Source: an uncultured Odoribacter sp. (lineage in GTDB: Bacteria; Bacteroidota; Bacteroidia; Bacteroidales; Marinifilaceae). From it: a stretch of 64,000 nucleotides of DNA. The notes beneath the pieces are model-generated. The model saw nothing but the letters and a program-made list of their open reading frames with translations. It was not told the DNA's origin and did no database searches. Location: the NCBI GenBank assembly GCA_910578105.1, contig CAJTPD010000002.1:269269-333268 (forward strand), read 5' to 3'. Both the position numbers and the translations under genes were made by a program. Of this stretch, positions 53,640 through 60,379 are shown in pieces. Within the stretch, counting starts at the first letter, position 1, and each line of letters opens with the position of its first letter.

Positions 53640-54677
53640 TTAAAAGTACTTGGTGATTTGTGCCTGCTGGAAAGTGGTCATTTCGTTGACCATGCGTATG
53701 GCAGATTCGATAATCGGGTAAGCACAGATGGCTCCTGTCCCTTCGCCTAAACGGAGACTGAGATTCAGTAACGGTTTGGCGTCAAGGAATTCGAGTACAA
53801 GCTGATGCCCGGCTTCGTCGCCCTGATGTCCGAAGATGCAATATTCCTGCACTGCCGGATAAAGTTGTTTGGCGGCCAGCACACAATTGGTCATGATAAA
53901 GCCGTCTACGATAATCAGCATCCGGCGTTCGGCTGCCCGAAGCATAGCCCCGACGGCGGCTACCATTTCATATCCTCCGAACCAGCGGATGATGTCCCGT
54001 GGCGAACCGTCGCCCCGATAATTTTCCATTGCTGCCCGGAGTATATTGTATTTGTGTTCGATGCCTTGCGGATTCAGTCCGCTGCCGGCTCCGACGCAAG
54101 CTTTCAGAGATATGCCGGTAAACCACGTCATCCACAGTGAAGAAGAAGAAGTATTGGCAATTCCCATTTCGCCGAAACTGATGATGTTGCTTCCTTCATT
54201 GTGTGCCATATCGACCATTTCGGCTCCTATTTCGATGGCCCGTTCCATTTCTTCTTCCGTCATGGCGGCCTCGTGCAGATAATTGCGGGTTCCCTTCCGG
54301 ATTTTCCGGTCTATCAGTCCCGGCAGTTCCCCGAAATCGGCATTCACCCCGCAATCCACTACTTTCAGGCCGAAATTATGCTGCCGGCAAAACATCCCGA
54401 CACCCCCGCCGCCTTTCAGGAAATTGGGAACTTGCTGGGCGGTTACTTCCGGAGCGGAAAAACTCACGCCTTCCACTACGATGCCGTGGTCTGCGGCGAA
54501 GATAATGTTTTGCGGTTTGCGCAACTCCGGAGTGAAAGTTTGTTGTATTGTTCCGATTTGTATAGCCAATTCTTCCAATCGGCCTAATGAGCCTTTCGGT
54601 TTCGTCAGGTTGTCAATTTTATCTTGTAATGCAGGTATTATTGTCTGGTCCGGTATTTTGATATTAAAGGTTTTCAT
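53640..54677 (-). CDS. cobT: Nicotinate-nucleotide-dimethylbenzimidazole phosphoribosyltransferase
   Basis: The 345-residue protein activates the lower ligand base by transferring phosphoribose from nicotinate mononucleotide. It has the N-terminal DNLTKPKGSLGRLEELA and the C-terminal catalytic glutamate in RLGEGTGAICAYPI. Length is normal. bluB, which makes the base, is not in the window. The gene starts 25 bases after the cobU stop. Confidence 0.95.
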   Translation of the reverse strand: MKTFNIKIPDQTIIPALQDKIDNLTKPKGSLGRLEELAIQIGTIQQTFTPELRKPQNIIFAADHGIVVEGVSFSAPEVTAQQVPNFLKGGGGVGMFCRQHNFGLKVVDCGVNADFGELPGLIDRKIRKGTRNYLHEAAMTEEEMERAIEIGAEMVDMAHNEGSNIISFGEMGIANTSSSSLWMTWFTGISLKACVGAGSGLNPQGIEHKYNILRAAMENYRGDGSPRDIIRWFGGYEMVAAVGAMLRAAERRMLIIVDGFIMTNCVLAAKQLYPAVQEYCIFGHQGDEAGHQLVLEFLDAKPLLNLSLRLGEGTGAICAYPIIESAIRMVNEMTTFQQAQITKYF

Positions 54678-54702
54678 TTCGTGAGACTTATCGGTTAATT
54701 TC

Positions 54703-55215
54703 TTATTTTATTTTCAGAGGTATGCCGGCCACCATAAGTACCACTTCATCTGCTTGCGAAGCTACATATTGATTTATCCATCCCTGTAAATCCGTAAACC
54801 GGCGTTGTACGGGATTTTCGGATATACCTCCCAATCCAATCTCATTGGTGACGAAAATAAACGTGGCGGATTGTCCGGTGAAACGGTCAAATTCGGATTT
54901 TAATTCTTCCAGGGATTTTTTTATGTCCGAATCGTTGTCAAAGAAAAAATTAGTGGTCCAAAGGGTCAGGCAGTCAATGACAATTGTCCGGTTTTCCAAA
55001 AGATGCCGGCTGAGGAACTTTTCTTCCTCAATGTTAGTCCATTGGGGTCCCCGTTGGCGTTGATGGCGTTCAATGCGCCGGCGGAACTCTTCATCCCATA
55101 TACGGGATGTTGCTAAGTAAACAGGACGTTCCGATAATTGCAGTGCCAGTTGCTGTGCGTAGTCGCTTTTTCCTGACCGCTGGCCGCCGGTTACCAGTAC
55201 GATTTTTTTGGCCAT
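54703..55215 (-). CDS. cobU: Adenosylcobinamide kinase / guanylyltransferase
   Basis: CobU phosphorylates and guanylylates adenosylcobinamide. The 170-residue protein has the P-loop VTGGQRSGKSDYAQ, the nucleotidyl-histidine region RIERHQRQRGPQW and the EIGLGGISENP segment. I chose the ATG at 55215 (MAKKIVLVTGG); the frame also runs to 55248 without family similarity. It is the first gene of the minus-strand operon. A -7-like box (TACCTTTA, 55235-55242, one mismatch) is close upstream. Confidence 0.93.
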   Translation of the reverse strand: MAKKIVLVTGGQRSGKSDYAQQLALQLSERPVYLATSRIWDEEFRRRIERHQRQRGPQWTNIEEEKFLSRHLLENRTIVIDCLTLWTTNFFFDNDSDIKKSLEELKSEFDRFTGQSATFIFVTNEIGLGGISENPVQRRFTDLQGWINQYVASQADEVVLMVAGIPLKIK

Positions 55216-55394
55216 GTTTTTTGATTTGATGTCGTAAAGGTATATCAAAAAGTGAACAACTCATAAGAAATAGAATAGAAAAGTGCGGGGAAATGAAGTG
55301 CGGAGTGTGTGTCTGTTTAACTTGAAAGGGTTGGAACCGTCATCTTTTGTATAGTGAGGGCTAAGGTATGGCTTGCATCGGAGCGGATATGAAA

Positions 55395-55491
55395 CGGTAT
55401 AGGTGCGGTACTCCTCCGGTCGCCACCGCAGGAGTACCGCACCTATACCGCACCAGTACCGCAGCAACACCGGAGGAGTACCGCACCTATA
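55395..55491. repeat. Perfect inverted repeat with a third, competing copy
   Basis: The left arm (55398-55420) and right arm (55469-55491) are perfect 23-base inverse complements separated by 48 bases. A middle segment (55431-55450) is complementary to 55395-55414 over 20 bases, so the left arm can pair with either partner but not both. The unit TACCGCA recurs four times (with CACC or GC after it). It is much richer in GC than its flanks. It may be an RNA switch, a REP-like palindrome or a protein-binding site. Neither interpretation is proven. Confidence 0.75.
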
Positions 55492-55588
55492 GGAGCCAAT
55501 CCATAGCCAATCTCTGGCAAATTTCAGGCGAATCCGTGCGGACGAAAACAAAAATGAAATAATTGGATGAAAAATGGTTCGTTTGAAC

Positions 55589-55596
55589 TATTTTTG
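55589..55596 (+). promoter_or_regulatory. Promoter -7 box for the plus-strand cobalamin operon
   Basis: TATTTTTG, exact -7 consensus, 34 bases before the ATG at 55631. A weak ATTG (55562-55565) is 23 bases upstream. It makes a TTG start at 55601 less likely. Confidence 0.55.
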
Positions 55597-55630
55597 AAAA
55601 TTGAAAGAGTTAGTCTATTATCATAGCAGG

Positions 55631-56152
55631 ATGGAACGGATTGATTTGTTGCTGACCCGTCATGGGGAGACGCTTGAAAACCGCCGGCATGTGCTTCAGG
55701 GACAATTGCCGGGCACTCTTTCCCCGTTGGGATTGAGTCAGGCGGAACGTTTGGCGGAACGTTTGGCGGGCGAATCGTTGGATGCGGTTGTATGCAGCGA
55801 TTTGGCCCGCAGTTATGACACGGCTTGTGCCGTTGCGCGCCTTCACGGTTTGGAACCGCAACCAACTCCTTTGCTTCGTGAGATGGATTGGGGAATTTAT
55901 ACGGGGGAAACACTGGAAGATGTGGATTGGTATCATTTGCCGCCCAGTGTGGAATCTGTCGAGGAATTGTATCGCCGGGCCGCTTGTTTTATAGATTATC
56001 TGCGCGGGACGTTTCCCGGCAAGCGTTTGCTGGCGGTGGGACACGGTGCTTTCAACCGGGCTATATTGGCTTATCTGGGAGGGAAGCAGCCTTTTGATAT
56101 GGTGGAGATGCCGATAATGGAGAATACAAGTATTGAACGATTGGAAATATGA
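55631..56152 (+). CDS. Histidine phosphatase family protein (second copy in cob cluster)
   Basis: The 173-residue protein starts MERIDLLLTRHGETLENRR, with the canonical RHGE catalytic pattern, and has the second histidine in LLAVGHGAFNRAIL. It belongs to the phosphoglycerate-mutase-like family that includes CobC. Because a CobC-like paralogue is in the opposing operon (52341-52865), its substrate is uncertain; it could be another alpha-ribazole phosphatase or act elsewhere. It overlaps the adenosyltransferase gene by four bases. Confidence 0.82.
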   Translation: MERIDLLLTRHGETLENRRHVLQGQLPGTLSPLGLSQAERLAERLAGESLDAVVCSDLARSYDTACAVARLHGLEPQPTPLLREMDWGIYTGETLEDVDWYHLPPSVESVEELYRRAACFIDYLRGTFPGKRLLAVGHGAFNRAILAYLGGKQPFDMVEMPIMENTSIERLEI

Positions 56153-56715
56153 AAATATATACACGGGGGGGGGACCGGGGAAAAACCGGACTGCATGGCG
56201 GACAGCGGGTGGACAAAGATGATGTCCGGATTGAAGCGAACGGGACATTGGACGAATTGAATGCTGCGATAGGAGTCATTCGGGCAATGGCGGGCGAAGG
56301 GCACGAATGGCAGGAAATGTTGTTTCGTATACAGCAGTCGTTGATGGTGGTGATGTCGCATGTTGCCACGCCTGCCGCGCTGATTTCACAGAATCCGAAT
56401 ATCTTGCCGGAAAATCTTGACACATATTGTGAGGAACGGATAGATAGCCTGAACGGGGCGATGCGCCATGGTTCCACTCATTTTATTTTGCCCGGCGGCA
56501 CGCTTTTGTCGGCACAGTGCCACATGGCACGGACGATTGCCCGGCGGGCGGAGCGGCGATTATGGACACTGAATCGGACGGATGAGGTGCCGGCGGTGAT
56601 TTTGCGTTTTATGAACCGTCTTTCTGATTTATTCTTCGTTATGGCCCGGTACGAAATGGATAAGCAGGGGGCGGAGGAAGAAAAATGGCAGGCATTTTTA
56701 TATAAAAAGAAATGA
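56149..56715 (+). CDS. Cob(I)yrinic acid a,c-diamide adenosyltransferase (PduO type)
   Basis: The enzyme adds the adenosyl group to the corrin cobalt using ATP. The 188-residue protein has the PduO-type ATP loop YTRGGDRGKTGLHGGQRV and VEANGTLDEL-like RIEANGTLDELNAAIG, with the C-terminal FMNRLSDLFFVMARYE. It overlaps cobQ by four bases. This places corrin adenosylation just before amidation by CobQ. Confidence 0.93.
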   Translation: MKIYTRGGDRGKTGLHGGQRVDKDDVRIEANGTLDELNAAIGVIRAMAGEGHEWQEMLFRIQQSLMVVMSHVATPAALISQNPNILPENLDTYCEERIDSLNGAMRHGSTHFILPGGTLLSAQCHMARTIARRAERRLWTLNRTDEVPAVILRFMNRLSDLFFVMARYEMDKQGAEEEKWQAFLYKKK

Positions 56716-58190
56716 CAAAGAGAAAATTGCGTCCCGTCATGTTTGTAGGGACTTGTTCCGATGCAGGTAAAAGTGTTTTGAATACTGCTTTTTGCCGCAT
56801 ATTCCGGCAGGATGGGTATTGTCCGGCTCCTTTTAAGGCTCAGAATATGTCTTTAAATTCCTATTCCACCCCTGCCGGCGGAGAGATTGGGAGAGCACAG
56901 GCGGTGCAGGCTGAGGCTTGCGGCATCGCTCCTCATACGGATATGAATCCGGTGTTGCTGAAACCTTCTACGGACCAGACTTCGCAAGTGGTGTTGAATG
57001 GTAAACCTGTGGGGGATATGTCTGCCCGCGAATATTTTCGTTCAGGAAACAAGAGGCAATTATTCGCCGAGGCTGTTCAGGCTTTCCGGCGATTGAGTGC
57101 GCAATACAATCCTATCGTCCTGGAAGGGGCCGGTAGTATTTCGGAACTGAACCTCCGGGACAGGGATATTACGAATATGCGCATGGCAAAAGAGGCGGAC
57201 GCGGCAACTTATCTGGTGGCTGATATAGACCGGGGTGGGGTTTTCGCTTCGGTTTACGGTTCGGTAATGTTGTTGCCTGAGGAGGAGAGGCGATTGTTGA
57301 AGGGGATAATTATTAATAAATTCCGGGGTGATGTTTCGCTTTTTGACGAAGGCAAGGATATTATGCAGCGGTTGACAGGGGTGCCTGTTGTGGGGGTAAT
57401 TCCTTATTTCCGGGATATCCGAGTGGAGGAGGAAGATTCTGTGTCGTTGGAGACAAAAGCTGCGACGGCATGTGCCGGGGCAGTGAATGTGGCGGTGGTA
57501 CGTTTGCCGCGGATGTCCAATTTTACGGATTTCAATGCTTTGGAACATGATGGGCGTTTTCATGTGTATTATACGGATGAGCCGACGGAAATTGCTAAAG
57601 CGGATGTGGTGATTTTGCCGGGCACGAAGAACACGATTGCCGATTTGCAGGTGATATATGAACGGGGGACGGCTGCTGCGGTTCTGGATGCCTACCGGCG
57701 TGGAGGAAAAGTTGTCGGCATCTGTGGCGGCTATCAGATGATGGGGCGGCGTATACTGGACCCTGACCGGGTGGAAGGGGAACGGACGGCGATTGACGGC
57801 TTGGGATTATTGCCTTTGGTGACGGAGATGCGGGAGGCGAAAGTGGTTTGCCAGAGTCGTTTCCGTTTCCGGGACAGCAGTGCGGATTGTTGCGGTTATC
57901 AGATACACATGGGCGAAACGACACCCGATAAGAGTGGATGGCAGTCGCTCAATACATTGCCGGACGGTGCGGCGGAGGGCTATTGGCGCGATGCGCGCTG
58001 TTGGGGTACTTATATGCACGGTATCCTGGACAATCCCGTTGTGCTTGATTATCTGGCGGAAGGACTGACGGCTGCTGCCGTTACAGGCTTTGATTATTTT
58101 GCTTTCAAGGAGCGGCAGTATGACCTTTTGGCGGACCATGTGCGCGGAGCGGTCGATTTGGAATATATTTATTCAACTTTGTATATATAG
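56712..58190 (+). CDS. cobQ: Cobyric acid synthase
   Basis: CobQ amidates adenosylcobyrinic a,c-diamide at four positions using glutamine and ATP. The 492-residue protein has an N-terminal ATPase (MFVGTCSDAGKSVLNTAF, and APFKAQNMSLNS) and a C-terminal glutamine amidotransferase domain with the nucleophile in GICGGYQMMG and the histidine in GTYMHGILDN. Length is normal. It precedes the CobD gene by 3 bases. Confidence 0.95.
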   Translation: MTKRKLRPVMFVGTCSDAGKSVLNTAFCRIFRQDGYCPAPFKAQNMSLNSYSTPAGGEIGRAQAVQAEACGIAPHTDMNPVLLKPSTDQTSQVVLNGKPVGDMSAREYFRSGNKRQLFAEAVQAFRRLSAQYNPIVLEGAGSISELNLRDRDITNMRMAKEADAATYLVADIDRGGVFASVYGSVMLLPEEERRLLKGIIINKFRGDVSLFDEGKDIMQRLTGVPVVGVIPYFRDIRVEEEDSVSLETKAATACAGAVNVAVVRLPRMSNFTDFNALEHDGRFHVYYTDEPTEIAKADVVILPGTKNTIADLQVIYERGTAAAVLDAYRRGGKVVGICGGYQMMGRRILDPDRVEGERTAIDGLGLLPLVTEMREAKVVCQSRFRFRDSSADCCGYQIHMGETTPDKSGWQSLNTLPDGAAEGYWRDARCWGTYMHGILDNPVVLDYLAEGLTAAAVTGFDYFAFKERQYDLLADHVRGAVDLEYIYSTLYI

Positions 58191-58193
58191 CTT

Positions 58194-59213
58194 ATGATTC
58201 ATGGGCATGGCGATGACCTGTACCGTACACAGGGGCGGATTCAGGCTAATTTTTCGACAAATGTATGGTATGAGGCGGATACCCGTCCGTTGTGCGATTT
58301 TTTGAGCGTACATTTGAAGGATATTTTCCATTATCCGGAACCCGATGCCGGTTCTTTTTGCCGGGTGGCCGCAGAATATCATGGGGTGGAGCCTGCGGGG
58401 GTGCTGGCGGGCAACGGTGCGACGGAATTGTTTTACCTTGTGGCGCATGCCTTTGCCGGACGGCGGACGTTGATACCTGTCCCTTCGTTTACAGAGTACG
58501 AGGATGCCTGTACGTTGTACGGCCATTGTCTGGAGTTTACCGAGAAAACGGATGTGAGACATCTGCCGGAAGGTTTTGATTTGATGTTTATCTGTAATCC
58601 GAATAATCCGGACGGGCAGATATGGACACTGGATGATATTGGTTTTATACTTGAAAGTTATCCGGAAATGGTTCTGGTAGTGGATGAGTCTTTTATTTGG
58701 TTTGCCCCTGAAGCGCAAACGGCTGTCGGGTTGTTGAAAAAGTATGATAATTTGTTGGTAATCCGTTCGATGACTAAATGTTATGCCATTCCGGGATTAC
58801 GTTTGGGGTATATGCTTGGGGGGAAAAAACAGGTAGAAAAAATCAGCCGTTTCGGTTGGCCCTGGTCGGTGAATGCTTTGGCTATTGAAGCCGGAAAATT
58901 TTTGTTGACGCAAGGGGAGGCAGGTTTGCCTGATGCGACCGGCCTGTTGCACCGGCAACGTGAATTTTCCGCCCGGATAGCCGGAATTTCCGGTTTTCGC
59001 CCGCAACCGTCCCATACTTCTTTTTTCCTGACAGAGACAGACCATGATACCGCAGCATTGAAGTCTTATCTTTTGGAGAATCACGGTATATTAATCAGGA
59101 ATGCGTCTAATTTCCGGGGATTGGACAATCATTATTTCCGGGTGAACACGTTGACGGACGAGAAAAACAATGCCTTGCTGAGTGCTTTAAAAAGTTATGC
59201 GGGTAAAAGATAA
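58194..59213 (+). CDS. cobD: Threonine-phosphate decarboxylase (CobD), PLP enzyme
   Basis: The 339-residue fold-type I PLP enzyme supplies aminopropanol phosphate from L-threonine phosphate for the nucleotide loop. It has HGHGDDLYRTQ at the N-terminus, GNGATELFYLVA, CNPNNPDGQIW, VVDESFIWF, and RSMTKCYAIPGLRLGY with the PLP lysine near residue 195. Its position after cobQ is the canonical one. The C-terminal half of the fusion protein at 16388-18187 is a related domain, so this gene is a useful reference. Confidence 0.9.
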   Translation: MIHGHGDDLYRTQGRIQANFSTNVWYEADTRPLCDFLSVHLKDIFHYPEPDAGSFCRVAAEYHGVEPAGVLAGNGATELFYLVAHAFAGRRTLIPVPSFTEYEDACTLYGHCLEFTEKTDVRHLPEGFDLMFICNPNNPDGQIWTLDDIGFILESYPEMVLVVDESFIWFAPEAQTAVGLLKKYDNLLVIRSMTKCYAIPGLRLGYMLGGKKQVEKISRFGWPWSVNALAIEAGKFLLTQGEAGLPDATGLLHRQREFSARIAGISGFRPQPSHTSFFLTETDHDTAALKSYLLENHGILIRNASNFRGLDNHYFRVNTLTDEKNNALLSALKSYAGKR

Positions 59214-59234
59214 ACGGGAAATCATTTAGACGAA

Positions 59235-59262
59235 AACGGTGCATCGTTTCCAATGCACCGTT
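59235..59262. terminator. Hairpin between cobD and the lipoprotein gene
   Basis: Perfect 10-base stem AACGGTGCAT / ATGCACCGTT with an 8-base loop, 21 bases after the cobD stop and 20 bases before the convergent lipoprotein stop. The T-run is short. Confidence 0.65.
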
Positions 59263-59282
59263 CACTATGGATATATCCATGT

Positions 59283-60080
59283 TTATTCTTCGTATTCAAT
59301 CTTATAAATCTCAATTATCTCACCATCTTCATCCGTTATTGTAATTTCAGAAATATATTCCCCTGTCATCTTATAATCCAATTTGTACGTGTAGGTTTCA
59401 GTACCTACAATGTTATCTTCATTATCATCCCATTCCGGTTCTGTGAATGTCATGCTGCCCGGCAGATTGCAGGAACGTTTACCGGTTAAACCAAATAGGA
59501 GTGCAGAGGCCATATAGCTATCAAAATAATCGAAAAAGTAGAATACATCGATATTCAGGTTATTTAATTGATAGGCATATGTAAAATGTATGCTTCCATG
59601 ATCATCTTTGTCAGTATTGTCGATATAAGAATATTCAGCCAGATTCCCTCCGTCAAACCGAAAGTTTTCTGTTATCGAAACCTTGCTGCCTTCTATGTAA
59701 GAGGTTTCCACCTTAGCCAAGTAATTATCGTCATAGATAAAATCGGCTTTGTCATCTTGGAATGAATAGGATTTGATATGTCCGTTTTCCAATGTAAAAA
59801 CGTACTCTTCTTTTTCCTTTTCATTTTTGACGGTGATGTTGTTATCGGAATATGTATAGTTTTCAGTTCCGCAGGATTTGATTCTGCCGGTCTCATCATA
59901 CTTGAATTCATAGGTATGTGGGGTGTTGTCTCCATCCTCATAATACATGACCTTTTTAATCTTTTTTGCCAGAATTTTCACCCCGGTGTTTTCATGATTT
60001 GGATTTTGCTCTTCTTTGTCATCATTACTACAAGCTGTCGCAAAGGCTAATGCTGCGAATAAAAACAATAATTTTTTCAT
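59283..60080 (-). CDS. Putative lipoprotein of unknown function
   Basis: The 265-residue protein starts MKKLLFLFAALAFATACSND, a lipoprotein signal with a lipobox cysteine at about residue 17. The rest has YxYDDNxxL-like units (KYDETGRIKSCGTENYTYSD, FIYDDNYLAKVETSYIE), similar to DUF4595-type repeat lipoproteins of Bacteroidota. It is predicted at the outer-membrane inner leaflet or surface. The gene opposes cobD and lies upstream of the receptor gene on the other strand, so its role with either is open. The longer frame to 60128 lacks a signal. Confidence 0.78.
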   Translation of the reverse strand: MKKLLFLFAALAFATACSNDDKEEQNPNHENTGVKILAKKIKKVMYYEDGDNTPHTYEFKYDETGRIKSCGTENYTYSDNNITVKNEKEKEEYVFTLENGHIKSYSFQDDKADFIYDDNYLAKVETSYIEGSKVSITENFRFDGGNLAEYSYIDNTDKDDHGSIHFTYAYQLNNLNIDVFYFFDYFDSYMASALLFGLTGKRSCNLPGSMTFTEPEWDDNEDNIVGTETYTYKLDYKMTGEYISEITITDEDGEIIEIYKIEYEE

Positions 60081-60184
60081 TGTAAATTGTTTATTGCTTT
60101 TCCCAATACCCCAAGGAAAAAGTATCACATGATGAGAAACGCAGGTATTGTAAACCTATTCCGGGTTGTACTACTAAGAACAAG

Positions 60185-60204
60185 TTTAAACGCTTCTGTT
60201 TAAA
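60185..60204. repeat. AT-rich dyad upstream of the beta-barrel gene
   Basis: TTTAAAC / GTTTAAA arms (7 bases each) flank a 6-base GCTTCT loop in the roughly 300-base gap between the lipoprotein start and the receptor start. It could be an operator or a weak RNA hairpin. A second AT-rich dyad with ACCATT / AATGGT arms is at 60271-60292. Confidence 0.4.
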
Positions 60205-60354
60205 ATGTCTATGAATAAATCGTGCGAATATAGAAGTTTTGTTTATAAGGGTGGGAGCGGAAAAATAGAAACCATTTATAGTAAATAATGGTATATAAAT
60301 ATCTTAAATAAATCATAAAATCCTAAAAGCCAATAGCTTTTTGTCCGGGAAATA

Positions 60355-60362
60355 TATCTTTG
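60355..60362 (+). promoter_or_regulatory. Promoter -7 box for the beta-barrel gene
   Basis: TATCTTTG, exact -7 consensus, 17 bases before the ATG at 60380. The longer frame start (60341) is upstream of it and is not used. Confidence 0.65.
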
Positions 60363-60379
60363 TACAGATTTGTTCCGAT

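Larger units (their letters stand above)
55216..55630. other. Intergenic region between the two cobalamin operons
   Basis: These 415 bases separate two divergent operons and contain no gene. They hold a GC-rich palindromic element (55395-55491), a -7 box (55589-55596) for the plus-strand operon, and a weak -7-like box for cobU. No B12-box or other cobalamin-riboswitch core was recognised on either strand. An open frame on the minus strand (55261-55551) is an artefact of the repeat. Confidence 0.55.

Noticed and set aside
55261..55551. 96-codon minus-strand frame in the cobalamin intergenic region
   Set aside because: Its distinctive YRCGTPP / RPEEYRTY content simply reads through the palindromic repeat; no plausible start signal or similarity.
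55216..55630. Cobalamin riboswitch
   Set aside because: No B12-box or other conserved core was found on either strand despite the cobalamin operons on both sides. A covariance-model search would decide it.
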